NCBI RefSeq assembly: GCF_000805675.1
Contig: NZ_JSEF01000006.1
Location: 248,001 to 312,000, forward strand
Origin: Corynebacterium minutissimum
GTDB taxonomy: Bacteria > Actinomycetota > Actinomycetes > Mycobacteriales > Mycobacteriaceae
Length of the DNA stretch: 64,000 nucleotides
Direction: 5' to 3'
Shown here: piece after piece, positions 45,801 to 54,099 of the stretch
Numbering within the stretch: the first letter of the stretch is position 1
Layout: each line of letters opens with the position of its first letter
Program-made: the position numbers and the translations under genes
Notes under the pieces: model-generated
The model's input: the letters and a program-made list of their open reading frames with translations, nothing else
What the model was told of the DNA's origin: nothing
Databases searched by the model: none

Positions 45801-48477
45801 GGTCACCGATGCCAACGGCAATGCCACCGACGAAACCTTCACCATCGTGGTCCGCGAGCCGGCCGATACAACCGCGCCGAAGCTTGACCCGATTTCGGAT
45901 CAGACCGTGAAGCTGGGCGAAGACGTCACTGAAGTCACCGTTGACAGCGATGACCCAGCAGCAACGCTGAGCGCAACCGGCCTGCCTACTGGCGTCGAAT
46001 TTGACCCAGCTACCGGCACCATCAGCGGCACTCCGAGCGCCCTCGGCCACAGCGAGGTTACTATCACGGCAACCGACGCCGCTGGTAACAAGTCCACCAC
46101 GACGTTCATCATCGACGTCGTCGCAGTCGCGCCGACGGATCCGACCGACCCGACGGATCCGACCGACCCGACTGACCCGACGGATCCGACCGACCCGACG
46201 GATCCGACCGACCCGACGGATCCGACCGACCCGACGGATCCGACCGACCCGACGGATCCGACCGACCCGACGGATCCGACCGATCCAACGGATCCGACCG
46301 ATCCAACGGATCCGACCGATCCAACGGATCCGACCGATCCAACGGATCCGACCGACCCAACGGACCCGACCGACCCAACCCCGGTTGATCCGGTCCCGGC
46401 ACCGGGGATTGCACCTATCGCTGACGTAGAGATAGATACCAATACGACCTTGGTGCCGATCAACGTTGTGGTTGATAACAAGGATGCAGACGTCACCGTC
46501 ACCGGCCTGCCGGATGGCGTGACCTATGATGAGGCCACCGGCCAAATCTCTGGTAAGCCAACCAAGGCCGGGGATTACACCGTGACCGTTACTGCAACGG
46601 TGGATGGCGTTCCTTCGACCACCGAGTTCCACATCGTGGTCAAGGATCCGCAGACATCGCTGGCAGACGCAAACAACCCGGCATACCCGCCGGTAGACGT
46701 TGCGCCGGGTAACGAGGTCAAGGTCCCACAAACCGGCGATACGGTACTTCCTGAGGACACTAAGTTCTCCACCACGGATCCGAACGCGAGCGTTGACCCA
46801 TCTACGGGTGAACTGACCGTCAAGGTCCCGGAGGATGCAACCCCGGGTGAGACCATCACCATCCCGGTGACTGTGACTTATCCAGACGGCTCTACTGATG
46901 AGGTAGACGTTGAGGTCACGGTTGTTGAGCCTGCGCCTGAAGACGTCCCGGATTACGCCCCGGCATATCCAGACCCGGTAGCTGTTGCTTCCGGCCAAAC
47001 CGGTACAGCTGTGGTCGATTTCACTGCTGGAAATGCACCGGCCGGAACCAAGTACCGCATCCCAGCGGAGTGGAACGGTAAGGGCGGTTGGAGCGTCAGC
47101 ATCGACGAAGATACCGGCAAGGTGACCGTCACCGCGCCGAAGGCAGGGACGGCAACTCCGGATGATCTCGAACTCGTTGTTCCGGTAGTCATCACCTACC
47201 CGGATGGGGCAGTGGCTGACACCATTGCGGCAACGTTCACCCTGGATACCTCCGGCGATACTCCGGAAACCCCGGATGCACCGTCTTGGAACGATGCGAA
47301 GGCCCCGGCTGGTGGCGCCGTGAAGGTTCCGAACGTCGGCGGCAAGGTACCGGCAGGTGCCAACGTCGATAAGACCACCGGCCCAGGTAAAGCGACCTTG
47401 GATGAGAACGGCGATGTCATCGTCACCATCAAGCCAGACGCAAAGCCAGGCGATACCGTAACTGTCATCGTCCGCGACGACTCCGGAAAGGAAATCGGCC
47501 ACATCACCGTGACCGTCACCGAGTCGAACACCGACCCAACGGATCCGACCGATCCGACCGACCCGACGGATCCGACCGACCCGACGGATCCAACCGATCC
47601 GACGGACCCAACGGATCCGACGGACCCAACCGACCCAACCGACCCGACGGACCCAACGGATCCGACCGACCCAACGGATCCGACCGATCCGACCGACCCA
47701 ACGGATCCGACCGATCCGACCGACCCAACCCCGGATGCACCGTCTTGGAACGATGCGAAGGCCCCGGCTGGTGGCGCCGTGAAGGTTCCAAATGTCGGCG
47801 GCAAGGTACCGGCAGGTGCCAACGTCGATAAGACCACCGGCCCAGGTTCCGCGACCTTGGAAGAGAACGGCGATGTCATCGTCACCATCAAGCCAGACGC
47901 CAAGCCAGGCGATACCGTAACCGTCATCGTCCGCGATGACTCCGGCAAGGAAATCGACAGCATCACCGTGACCGTCACCGAGCCGAACACCGACCCAGGT
48001 ACTGATCCGGGTACTGACCCCGGCAAGAACCCAGGCAGCTCGGATGGGTCTTCTGATGGTTCCTCCGACGGTTCTTCCAGCGTTGACCTGGGTCGTTGTA
48101 TCCCAGCTGGCCTGGCTGTAGGCCTGCCGCTGCTGTTCCTGATTCCGGTTGGCATGGCTTCCCAGCTCAATGTTCCGGGTCTGTCCCCGTTCATCGAGCA
48201 GATTTCCGGCCAGATTGACAAGGCCAACATCGAACTGCAGAAGCAGCTGGGTGTCTACAACCCGGCTTTTGCTAAGCAGGTTGCTGGCATCAACGCTCAG
48301 TTCGGTAAGTACGGCGAGTCAGCTGGCAAGGTTGCTGGCGGTGTCGCTCTGGTTGCCGCTGGTGCACTGGCTATCGGCCTGCTGGCAGATGCTTGCTCCC
48401 CGAAGAACTCCTCTTCCTCCAACGGTTCTTCTGACGATGCTTCCGATGGTTCCTCCAACGGTGGTTCCAGCAAGTAA
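39871..48477 (+). CDS. Giant surface protein with Ig-like (He_PIG) repeats and Thr-Asp-Pro arrays
   Basis: The 2,868-residue protein has a long YSIRK-free signal region ending near APVAQA (residue ~55). Residues 65-585 form a large N-terminal domain. A Rib/YPDG-like domain follows (YEPDYG to VTYADGSTDLV). Sixteen tandem Ig-like repeats of ~85 residues span about 677-2087, most with GLPDGVxYxPxTxxISGTP and VTATDAAGN. Then come a (TDP)n array (~2089-2170), a seventeenth repeat, two YPDG-type domains, and a duplicated 85-residue unit (DAPSWNDAKAPAGG) around a second TDP array. The C-terminus has hydrophobic segments at about 2740-2767 and 2818-2840 and a Ser/Gly/Asn tail, with no LPXTG. It is probably a cell-surface adhesin held in the membrane or mycomembrane. 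AGAGAAAG lies 9 nt before ATG 39871. Confidence 0.85.
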   Translation: MSKITFRAPRSVTALSGLNLSGRWRMLTASGMAAALVMGGVVAVPNLLDKAPVAQAETAAPGSSEETAINTTVPAGSARSVNGFVGLQTGGTMQSNLSAPNVAPMSGVKVFAQWFEKDGTASPIYTTTTGADGEFHIGMTSFTDAKGVRRNFDADPNLPEGEKLRIWSINPDTSQYNLLYSYGQEQIMPESNVANTEAGATQSVGSDTYNNIKIAYSPIANNTVMHNLAEAATNERVGSYGQYSGTVFWNQTNAAAGALLWQNYQSVNGIDAVVPDVTVYGSYLSDYALSRIYDPATMAAIGYKGRVRDAGWSTEQELALQQWIKQRMAAEGQQKWIAETVQAKTDADGKYTLQFRGTWGNSWDNRGILSKDYTWHNLADSAAEGSWANGNRESKHVNDEWMFFSLQDMPGISVNTPFNYNGYTGNTTSNLTSAGTLAGWPSNWGGTLDYASNINFALYPGNLKFDVTPYDSFSNVATAGQAIETTTTGLQYDKNGTARYQIAWFDEAGNELTQYTCPPEAPDASGTLPSCGFVTDPNLKKATTYTARLYSVSSSGERDGIAITQDSFTVKPLPLAGHYEPDYGATTVAQSSTGSVAAPLYDDSTTATTVETLPAPAGTTYKLADGAPTWVKIDAQGTITATPGTDVALEDYTVPVIVTYADGSTDLVNAKVTVTDGIPPEIAHIDSQALELGKDIAPIQVKPTDNVGVTSVEVSGLPDGVTYDPATGTISGTPSATGASTVNVRVTDAAGNVTETAFSINVVDSSAPVLTSPDATVPEDKPASIPIKVDDPKASVTVEGDIPPGMTWNESNKTLEGTPTEPGIYTVAVSATDPQGNNSVSNLVVTVTDTTEPTIAKINDATAEAGQPITAIPVDVTDNFDKSVSNVVVAGLPPEVTYNPETHQIEGIPQAPGEYPITVTATDAAGNTTTQEFLLKVADTTAPQVDNIADATVEKGAKLDPITVTSNEPNSTFAASGLPEGVSIDPNTGIISGTPMVEVTSPDGKVFPVTVKVTDPYGNVTEKTFNITVTDTVAPGLRPLRDVSVPEDQPLNLEPVTSPDPTAKITVTGLPEGVTFDSETGLVEGTPTTPGRHIVTVTATDPAGNSTSHDTVLLVGDATAPTFEEPKDQTINQGQPIKDIDLMSLNPADNATAPEDLTWTVTGLPDGVTYDPETKKISGTPKETGSSVVTVTVSDVAGNTTTQTFVIAVNDATAPVITPVESVSVPVGDQITEIPVATDDPNAKIEVTGLPDGLSYNPETKKIEGTPTKPGTYDVVIAATDEAGNVSHEPLTITVEDKTAPVIDPIEAQDIALNETIKPVVVSVNDPDATVQVDPETLPKGVSFDPVANTFTGRPEKPGTYTIKVTATDAAGNTSEPVDFVITVSDKTAPQIDPIVDPSVPADSPISPIKVNAADNVAVTDLTVTGLPDGLSYNTDTKQIEGTPTTPGTYEVTITAKDAADNTTTEVFNINVNDAGAPVIQPLPNSTIAAGTKADPIPVPVDDPTAEVTVTGLPDGMAYNPDTKQIEGTPTTPGTYEVTVTAVDAAGNKAIDTSTITVTDAQGPALDKISDQTVAADTAITDIDVKADDPDAEISVVGLPEGVQYDATTNKISGTPTTAGTYPVRVLATDAAGNSSYVDFTITVSDSAAPKVEPIDDQEVKKGDAIAPIKVVSDDPSATVMVTGLPDGLSFDPETGTISGTPTTAGELPVTVNVTDAAGNTTTETFTITVVDPGAPVLEPISDQTVKLGDPIETIQPTPTDPSIDTTITVTGLPDGVTYERETNTISGTPTRAGDFPIVVTVTATDANGKSSVEQFTIHVVDSAAPTLDGVADRTVKEDTELEPIHITSDDPQDTLTVTGLPDGVRFFPSTGEISGVPTTPGTYTVTVTATDAAGNTTEKQLTITVKDATGPQVDPIADQAVDANTPIETIRVSSDSDTDKVTASGLPDGVKLETVDGVATITGTPTKPGTYEVTVTVTDANGNATDETFTIVVREPADTTAPKLDPISDQTVKLGEDVTEVTVDSDDPAATLSATGLPTGVEFDPATGTISGTPSALGHSEVTITATDAAGNKSTTTFIIDVVAVAPTDPTDPTDPTDPTDPTDPTDPTDPTDPTDPTDPTDPTDPTDPTDPTDPTDPTDPTDPTDPTDPTDPTDPTDPTDPTDPTDPTPVDPVPAPGIAPIADVEIDTNTTLVPINVVVDNKDADVTVTGLPDGVTYDEATGQISGKPTKAGDYTVTVTATVDGVPSTTEFHIVVKDPQTSLADANNPAYPPVDVAPGNEVKVPQTGDTVLPEDTKFSTTDPNASVDPSTGELTVKVPEDATPGETITIPVTVTYPDGSTDEVDVEVTVVEPAPEDVPDYAPAYPDPVAVASGQTGTAVVDFTAGNAPAGTKYRIPAEWNGKGGWSVSIDEDTGKVTVTAPKAGTATPDDLELVVPVVITYPDGAVADTIAATFTLDTSGDTPETPDAPSWNDAKAPAGGAVKVPNVGGKVPAGANVDKTTGPGKATLDENGDVIVTIKPDAKPGDTVTVIVRDDSGKEIGHITVTVTESNTDPTDPTDPTDPTDPTDPTDPTDPTDPTDPTDPTDPTDPTDPTDPTDPTDPTDPTDPTDPTDPTDPTPDAPSWNDAKAPAGGAVKVPNVGGKVPAGANVDKTTGPGSATLEENGDVIVTIKPDAKPGDTVTVIVRDDSGKEIDSITVTVTEPNTDPGTDPGTDPGKNPGSSDGSSDGSSDGSSSVDLGRCIPAGLAVGLPLLFLIPVGMASQLNVPGLSPFIEQISGQIDKANIELQKQLGVYNPAFAKQVAGINAQFGKYGESAGKVAGGVALVAAGALAIGLLADACSPKNSSSSNGSSDDASDGSSNGGSSK
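46134..46381 (+). repeat. Thr-Asp-Pro coding array 1
   Basis: About 27 tandem 9-bp TDP codon triplets. Much of the array is made of an 18-bp unit, ACGGATCCGACCGACCCG, with synonymous variants toward the 3' end (GATCCAACG). Near-identical units make length change by recombination or slippage likely; all steps of 9 or 18 bp keep the frame. Confidence 0.9.
47529..47731 (+). repeat. Thr-Asp-Pro coding array 2
   Basis: About 22 TDP triplets, between two near-identical ~255-bp units (47271-47523 and 47733-47990) that encode DAPSWNDAKAPAGG domains. Codon variants are more mixed than in array 1. Confidence 0.88.
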
Positions 48478-48568
48478 TCTCTCGCTGAGAAATTTCCCTA
48501 CGAGCAGCCGAAGCTACTGCTTAAGGCAGCCGGTTAATCCCGGTTGCCACTAGCTTCACCACCAAGCG

Positions 48569-48612
48569 AAACGCCCGTCTTCTATTTCTTTCCAAGTAGA
48601 AGGCGGGCGTTT
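48569..48612 (+). terminator. Terminator of the surface-protein gene
   Basis: AAACGCCCGTCTTCTA (48569-48584) pairs with TAGAAGGCGGGCGTTT (48597-48612), 16 bp with one G-U pair and a 12-nt loop. It follows the stop by about 90 nt. Confidence 0.8.
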
Positions 48613-48695
48613 GGTGATCCCGCGGCCTTCGCTGTTGCCTGCGGCGGGTTAAGGGTCAAAAGGGGATGCGGACGAAATCTTGGAGGATTTCCCGT

Positions 48696-49253
48696 ATGAC
48701 TAATGTGCGATACACGGATACCCAGCGGCTCAAGGCATTAGAGGTATTCGACAGAACACAATCTGCTACCAAAACCGTTCGTGAGTTGGGCTACCCAGGC
48801 CGTTGGACACTCCATCGATGGATCAGAGAGCGTGATGAACCCCCAGCTGCCCCCATTCGGCGTACGACCTTAAAGCGCTACCCGCTTGCGACAAAGCTCA
48901 AAGCCGTTGAGCTCTTCACCGCCGGTATGTCTCCTGACGCCATCGCATCTGAGCTTTCGTTGAACTCGAAAATGAGCGTCTATGCTTGGGCCCAACGATT
49001 CCGCGAAGAAGGAAAGTGGGGCTTGATGAGCGCAACTGAACGCAAACGCTCTGCCGGCATTGTCACTCGTAAAACCTTTGAGAAATCGCTTCCAGATGAT
49101 GCGGCTGAACTCAAGAAGCTGGCAGCACGCCTATCAGCGGAAAAGGCGGTGTTAGAAAAAGAACTGGAAGAATTAAAAAAGACGACAGCATCGACCCAGC
49201 CAACTTCAGTAACAAGTTCAAAGCCATTGTGGGGCCTGAAACAGGGGCGATAA
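48696..49253 (+). pseudogene. IS3-family (IS150-type) transposase OrfA, element truncated
   Basis: The 185-residue frame has two helix-turn-helix regions (RLKALEVFDRTQSATKTVRELG; LKAVELFTAGMSPDAIASEL) and a C-terminal Leu-zipper-like helix (AELKKLAARLSAEKAVLEKELEELKKTT), the layout of IS150-type OrfA. ATG 48696 is 8 nt after GGAGGA. The -1 frame, where OrfB should start, continues only as DSIDPANFSNKFKAIVG and reaches a TAG at 49290, so OrfB is missing and the element cannot transpose alone. I found no left inverted repeat before the gene. Confidence 0.8.
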
Positions 49254-49328
49254 CTTTGGCAGATAGGGCAGTTGCGGCCTCAACTCGGTTCTAGAGCTAC
49301 TGGGCGTCGGGCTTATGTGGAAAACGTG

Positions 49329-49370
49329 AAAGGCTGGGCCACTCCCGTATCAAGGAGTGGCCCAGCCTTT
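49329..49370. terminator. Strong hairpin terminator after the SnoaL-like gene
   Basis: AAAGGCTGGGCCACTCC (49329-49345) pairs perfectly with GGAGTGGCCCAGCCTTT (49354-49370), loop of 8 nt. It is 23 nt after the stop of the minus-strand gene and could also stop transcripts from the IS fragment. Confidence 0.82.
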
Positions 49371-49392
49371 GGCGTGCAACCTAGGTTATGGC

Positions 49393-50166
49393 TTAGAAGA
49401 TGCCGTGGCTATGAAGCGCCTCATTATCGGAGGGGACCTCAGAAATGGCATCCCACATTTCGACGAGCTTGCCGTCTTCAACGCGCCACAGCTCGCAGTA
49501 GGAGTGGCGCGCACCGGCGATGCTTCCTTCGGAATGCGTCAGAACGAACTTTCCCTGCGCAATCGTGCGGTGGATGCGCTCGTACTCCAGTCCTTCGCCG
49601 TCCTCCTTCAGCTTGGTGAGGAAATCGACGCAGTTTTGGGCGCCGTCGGCGATATCGGGGGAGTGCTGGGCAAACTGATCATCGCGTGTGTTGTCGATGA
49701 AGCCGGAGTAGTCACTGCCGATGAGCGAGCGCTCGAAGAATTTGATGACGAACTTACGGTTCTCCTCGGTAAGGCTCTCATCTCCCACATCGGTGGTGCC
49801 ATCGAGCTGCGTGCGGCCGCTTTCATTCGGCTCTGCCTTAGGAACGAGGTTGTCCCAGTGCTCGACAATTTTGTCACCTTCGACGCGATAAATGTCGAAG
49901 CCGACGAAGGGCTCATCTTCGATACCGTCAAAACGACCGTGCAGTGCGACGAGGTTGTTTGCTTCATCGGCAATCACTCGGGCGTTGGTGTACTTTAATC
50001 CCTCGCCCAGATCCGTGACGAACTTCTTAAGGCCTTCTGCATCGTTAGCGATGAGGGGAGAGTGCTCCACGAAGTTATCGGCGAAGTGCTTGTCTAGGAC
50101 GGAGGTATCGTGGCCGTCGAAAAGTGCGGTGTGTACCTCGAGGACAAAGTTTCCTAGTGAAGTCAT
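49393..50166 (-). CDS. Tandem SnoaL-like (NTF2 fold) protein
   Basis: The 257-residue protein consists of two SnoaL-like domains: residues 1-110 (NFVEHSPLIANDAEGLKKFV, FVGFDIYRVEGDKIVEHWDN) and 130-250 (QFAQHSPDIADGAQNCVDFL, YCELWRVEDGKLVEMWDAIS). Each half has the QHSP or EHSP His and a W-D pair typical of the fold. SnoaL-like proteins act as hydrolases, isomerases or binding proteins for small molecules. It starts 9 nt after the aldehyde dehydrogenase gene, so they are cotranscribed and the protein may handle a reactive product or substrate. Confidence 0.82.
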   Translation of the reverse strand: MTSLGNFVLEVHTALFDGHDTSVLDKHFADNFVEHSPLIANDAEGLKKFVTDLGEGLKYTNARVIADEANNLVALHGRFDGIEDEPFVGFDIYRVEGDKIVEHWDNLVPKAEPNESGRTQLDGTTDVGDESLTEENRKFVIKFFERSLIGSDYSGFIDNTRDDQFAQHSPDIADGAQNCVDFLTKLKEDGEGLEYERIHRTIAQGKFVLTHSEGSIAGARHSYCELWRVEDGKLVEMWDAISEVPSDNEALHSHGIF

Positions 50167-50175
50167 GGAATCTCC

Positions 50176-51552
50176 TTAGTTGGCCACAAAGTAGGTGCGC
50201 TTGTTGACGAACTCATCCATGCCGTAGGGGCCCAGCTCGCGGCCATAGCCGGAGTTCTTGACGCCACCGAACGGCACCTCGGCGCCCTCAGCCGCGTAGG
50301 TGTTGACGTTGGACATGCCAACCTCCAAGCGCTGAGCAACCTTTTCTGCTCGCTCGACGTCCTTGGAGAAGACGCAACCACCGAGACCGTACTGGGTATC
50401 GTTGGCCAGCTTCAGTGCCTCTTCATCGCTGCTGACCTTGTATACGGTGGCGACGGGGCCGAAGAGCTCCTCGTAGTAGATGTCCGAGCCAACAGGGACG
50501 TCACTCAGCACGGCGGGGCTGAAGTAGGAGGACTTCTCATCAACGAGCTCACCGCCGACGTGAAGGGTGGCACCGGCTGCCACGGCGCGGTCGATCTGAT
50601 CCTTGAGGTTCTCCGCAGCGCCGCGTGAGGACAGTGGGGTGTAGACGGTCTCGGAAGCCTCTTGCGGTGTGCCCGGCTTCATGGCCTTAGCCAGCTCAAC
50701 CAGCTCTGCAAGGAACTCGTCATAGATGTCATCCATGACGATGAGGCGCTTGTTGGAGTTACAAGCCTGACCGGTGTTGTAGATGCGGGTTTCCCACGCA
50801 TCCTTGGCTGCTTGTTTGACGTCATCCGTGTCGAGCACGATGTAAGGATCGGAACCGCCCAGCTCGAGTACGGCCTTCTTGAGGTTCTTCGCGGCGATAG
50901 CACCCACCGCGGCACCGGCGCGCTCGGAACCGGTGAGCGAAACACCACGCAGCTCCTTGTGCTCGATGATCTTCTCTACCTGCTCGTGGGTTGCGAAAAG
51001 GTTGGTATAGACGCCCTTGGGTACGCCGGCATCATCCATGATCTTCTGGATGGCGAGTGCGGAGCGCGGGCAAATCTCTGCGTGCTTCAGGATGATGGTG
51101 TTGCCCAACATGAGGTTGGGGGCGGCGAAACGCGCTACCTGGTAGTAGGGGAAATTCCACGGCATGATGCCAAGCAAGACGCCAATGGGGAGGCGTTGGA
51201 TATAGCCCTTTCCATCCATTTCCACCGGGATTTCCTCATCGGCGGCGAACTTCGGGCCGTTATCTGCGTAGTAGCCAAAGATGGCACTGCTGAACTCGGC
51301 CTCCTCAAGGCCCTCAGAGATCGGCTTTCCCATTTCGGTAGCAATGATTTCCGCCAACTCGTCCTTGCGCTCTTCGAAAAGCTCAGCAACGCGGGTAACT
51401 ACTTTGGCGCGCTCCTCAATAGGGGTCTCGCGCCAGCTGAGGAATGCCTCGTGTGCGGTATCTACAGCGGCAAGGGCTTCCTGCTCGGTGACGTGTTCAA
51501 AGGTTTCGAGCACCTCGCCAGTTGCAGGGTTTTCTACGCGAATTCCGGACAT
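50176..51552 (-). CDS. NAD(P)-dependent aldehyde dehydrogenase, succinate-semialdehyde type
   Basis: The 458-residue protein is about 35 residues shorter than GabD in this window. It has GVLLGIMPWNFPYYQVARFA, LTGSERAGAAVGAIAAKN, the general base Glu in LELGGSDPY, the catalytic Cys in NTGQACNSNKRLIV, EELFGPVATVYKV and the C-terminal VPFGGVKNSGYGRELG. This matches the shorter SSADH group found in actinobacteria and cyanobacteria. It oxidises a cytoplasmic aldehyde. ATG 51552 follows TGGAGG. Upstream, the 143-nt gap is AT-rich and could hold its own promoter. Confidence 0.86.
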   Translation of the reverse strand: MSGIRVENPATGEVLETFEHVTEQEALAAVDTAHEAFLSWRETPIEERAKVVTRVAELFEERKDELAEIIATEMGKPISEGLEEAEFSSAIFGYYADNGPKFAADEEIPVEMDGKGYIQRLPIGVLLGIMPWNFPYYQVARFAAPNLMLGNTIILKHAEICPRSALAIQKIMDDAGVPKGVYTNLFATHEQVEKIIEHKELRGVSLTGSERAGAAVGAIAAKNLKKAVLELGGSDPYIVLDTDDVKQAAKDAWETRIYNTGQACNSNKRLIVMDDIYDEFLAELVELAKAMKPGTPQEASETVYTPLSSRGAAENLKDQIDRAVAAGATLHVGGELVDEKSSYFSPAVLSDVPVGSDIYYEELFGPVATVYKVSSDEEALKLANDTQYGLGGCVFSKDVERAEKVAQRLEVGMSNVNTYAAEGAEVPFGGVKNSGYGRELGPYGMDEFVNKRTYFVAN

Positions 51553-51695
51553 TGTTCATCCTCCAGTTTGTAGTGTGCGTATAAGAACACGTCCCATTAT
51601 GCGGAAGGTTGTGATGTATGGCAACAATTATTCAATCTATGGAGCGCATCTCAATTTCAAGATGGTTTTAGCGAGAGTTGTTCCGGAAGCCCTGG

Positions 51696-52736
51696 CTAGC
51701 CCCTCCAAGGCTCAATGCCCGCGCGCCGCCAGGCCTCCAAGAACTGAGTGGTCTCGGCCTCATCGGTGATGGACACGCGCACGCCCTCGTCGAGGTAGCG
51801 GCGGATGACCACGCCTTCATCGAGCATCTTCGTTTCCACCTCCGCGGCATCCGCGCGCGGCAGCCACACAAAGTTTCCGTAGGACTTCTCAGCACCCAGC
51901 TCCGCGCAGACGCGGTCGCGTTGTGCTTTGGTGATCTCGACGGCGTCGGCAAGCTCGTCGTGGCGCTTGAGCACCTCCACGGCGGCGGTTTCCGCCATGG
52001 CGGTCACCGTCAGCGGCAGGGACAGCAGCCGCAGCGCGTTGATGATCTCTTCGCCTGCCACCGCGTAGCCCACGCGCATGCCGGCCAAACCCCACGCCTT
52101 GGAGAAGGTGCGCACGCCGAGCAGGTTGGGGTAGCGCTGGTATTCCTCCACTGAATCCGGGGTATCGGGGGCGTCGTTGTACTCCCAATATGCTTCATCC
52201 AACAGCACGACGACATCCTTGGGCACCCGGTCCATGAAGGCGCGGAATTCACCGCGCGTGATGACCGTGCCCGTCGGATTATTGGGGTTGCACAGGATGA
52301 TGAGTTTGGTCTTCTCCGTCAGCGCGCCAAGCACCGCTTCCAGATCCACACGGTAGTCCGCCGTCAGCGGGGTGAGCACCGGGGTAGCACCAGCCATGCG
52401 CACGTAGAGGGGATAGGCCTCAAAGCTGCGCCAGGGCACGATCACCTCATCGCCGGTGTGGCAGGACGCCAAGATGGTGGCCTGCAGGATGGGCGTGGAC
52501 CCCGCGGAGACAAAGATGTTGTCCGCAGGCACGTCGAGGTAGTTGCACAGAGCGTTGGTGAGCTCCGGGGAGCCCGGCTGTTGGTAACGGTTGGTGGTGC
52601 GGGCGGCGTCGGCAACCGCGGCGATGATGTCCTCCGCGGGAGGGAAGGGGACCTCATTGGAGGAGAGCTTGAGCGCGTTGGGGAAGTCCTTGCCCACCTT
52701 GTATTCGGGGAAGCTCGAGAGATCATTGCGAAGCAT
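51696..52736 (-). CDS. HisC/Pat-like aminotransferase
   Basis: The 346-residue fold-type I aminotransferase has ALKLSSNEVPFPP, NIFVSAGSTPILQA, ILCNPNNPTGTVI, VVLLDEAYWEYND and the PLP Lys in RTFSKAWGLAGMRVGYAVA. It belongs to the histidinol-phosphate / aromatic amino acid (Pat) group, which accept Phe, Tyr, Trp or His-like substrates. ATG 52736 is 7 nt after GAAAGGA. It is 13 nt downstream of the transporter gene. Histidine biosynthesis is less likely because no his genes are adjacent. Confidence 0.85.
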   Translation of the reverse strand: MLRNDLSSFPEYKVGKDFPNALKLSSNEVPFPPAEDIIAAVADAARTTNRYQQPGSPELTNALCNYLDVPADNIFVSAGSTPILQATILASCHTGDEVIVPWRSFEAYPLYVRMAGATPVLTPLTADYRVDLEAVLGALTEKTKLIILCNPNNPTGTVITRGEFRAFMDRVPKDVVVLLDEAYWEYNDAPDTPDSVEEYQRYPNLLGVRTFSKAWGLAGMRVGYAVAGEEIINALRLLSLPLTVTAMAETAAVEVLKRHDELADAVEITKAQRDRVCAELGAEKSYGNFVWLPRADAAEVETKMLDEGVVIRRYLDEGVRVSITDEAETTQFLEAWRRAGIEPWRG

Positions 52737-52749
52737 AATCACGTCCTTT

Positions 52750-54087
52750 CTAAATCAGATCCCAGATGGTCACGGCCATAATCAGCAGGCCCATGCCGAA
52801 GACGAAGTAGTTCCAGGGGTCGTTACGGAATTTCTTGTACACGTCCAGCTTCTTGAACATGTAGACCGGCACGATGTAGACGATGAACGCCACAAACACG
52901 CCGGAGACCACGGAAATCATGGAAATGATTGATGGGTTGAAGACCGCCACGAGGGTGGTGCCCACGAAGGCGATGAGGTAGATGATGTTGAGAAGACTGC
53001 GGTGCGAAATCTTCTCTGCCAGCTGTGGCGCGGCGGTCTTGAGCAGGTACTCCGTGCCCTCTTCGGTGCCGAGCATGTGGCCGAAGTAGGAGGACACGAT
53101 GGCGCAGATAACGACGATGGGCGCCATATACGCCATGAACGGTGTGCCGGTGACGTTGGCGAAGTAGGAGAGCACCGGAATGTTTTGTTCCAGCGCCTCA
53201 TTCATGCCGTCCGCGCCCAAGGCAAGGACGCAGGACCACACGAAGAACATGGTGAACACCACGAGGAGGATGGCGGTGTAGAGCTCCGTGCGGGAGACGC
53301 GCTTTTCGGTCTTCTCGCCGTACTGCGGCTGCATATCGATGGCGAACTGAGACAGCGCCGCCATGTGGGAGAAGGAGAAGACCAGTACCGGCAGGATGAG
53401 GAAGATGCCTTTCAGCATCTGGCCCCAGCCATCGGCGCCGTCGTCGAAGTGGATAAAGCTCTGGAGATCCCAGCGCGGGATGAGGTACAAAGAGGTCACC
53501 GCCAGCGCGATGATGAGAGGGTAGACCAGCACCTGAGCCAGCCAGATCATGGGCTTGCGGCCGATGGCAAATCCACCGGTCATGATGCCAACGCAGATCG
53601 TGGCGAGCAGCCAGCGATTCAGCGAAGGGCCGCCGAGCTGATTGACGATGAAGCTATCGACCGCGTTGGTGATGGAGACACCATAAATAAGCACGGTGGA
53701 AAAGACGGTAATCCAATACAACAAGGCGAAGATGACTCCAGAGCCTTTACCCAGGTACTGGGTGACCAGCTCGAGGATGTCCTTGCCGTGGTCTTCTTTA
53801 GGGGCGCCGGCCACGATGCGCGCGTAGGTGCGGTGGGAGAAGTACACCAGCGGCAGGATGAAGACGGTGGCGAAGACCAGTGGCCAGAAGCCGAAGCCAC
53901 CGGCGTTGAGTGGAAGGAAGAGGATACCGGCGCCCACGGCGGTGCCGAAGAGGGTAATGATCCACGAGGCAGTAGAGGCAGCGGGGCGCTGCTTGGCCAC
54001 GACATCATCACCGACGAGGTGCTCACCTTCTTTCAGTTCGCTGGCGGGCACGGACGATGTGGTCGGGGAATTGTGTGTGGTGCTCAT
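52750..54087 (-). CDS. Amino acid transporter (SdaC/HAAAP family)
   Basis: The 445-residue protein has 11 membrane spans with ASWIITLFGTAVGAGILFLPLNAGG in TM1, YGVSITNAVDSFIVNQLGG, VFSFSHMAALSQFAIDMQ and SSYFGHMLGTEEGTEYLLK. HAAAP members such as SdaC, TdcC, TnaB and TyrP import serine, threonine or aromatic amino acids with H+ or Na+. It is 12 nt after the TPP enzyme gene and 13 nt before the aminotransferase gene, so it probably supplies the amino acid used by the cluster. Confidence 0.86.
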   Translation of the reverse strand: MSTTHNSPTTSSVPASELKEGEHLVGDDVVAKQRPAASTASWIITLFGTAVGAGILFLPLNAGGFGFWPLVFATVFILPLVYFSHRTYARIVAGAPKEDHGKDILELVTQYLGKGSGVIFALLYWITVFSTVLIYGVSITNAVDSFIVNQLGGPSLNRWLLATICVGIMTGGFAIGRKPMIWLAQVLVYPLIIALAVTSLYLIPRWDLQSFIHFDDGADGWGQMLKGIFLILPVLVFSFSHMAALSQFAIDMQPQYGEKTEKRVSRTELYTAILLVVFTMFFVWSCVLALGADGMNEALEQNIPVLSYFANVTGTPFMAYMAPIVVICAIVSSYFGHMLGTEEGTEYLLKTAAPQLAEKISHRSLLNIIYLIAFVGTTLVAVFNPSIISMISVVSGVFVAFIVYIVPVYMFKKLDVYKKFRNDPWNYFVFGMGLLIMAVTIWDLI

Positions 54088-54099
54088 GGTGAGCCTCCT

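Noticed and set aside
43303..47502. Long open frames antisense to the giant surface protein
   Set aside because: They are products of its repetitive codon pattern; they repeat with the 85-residue unit and match no family.
46134..47731. CRISPR-like array
   Set aside because: The repeats are in-frame TDP codons with no unique spacers.
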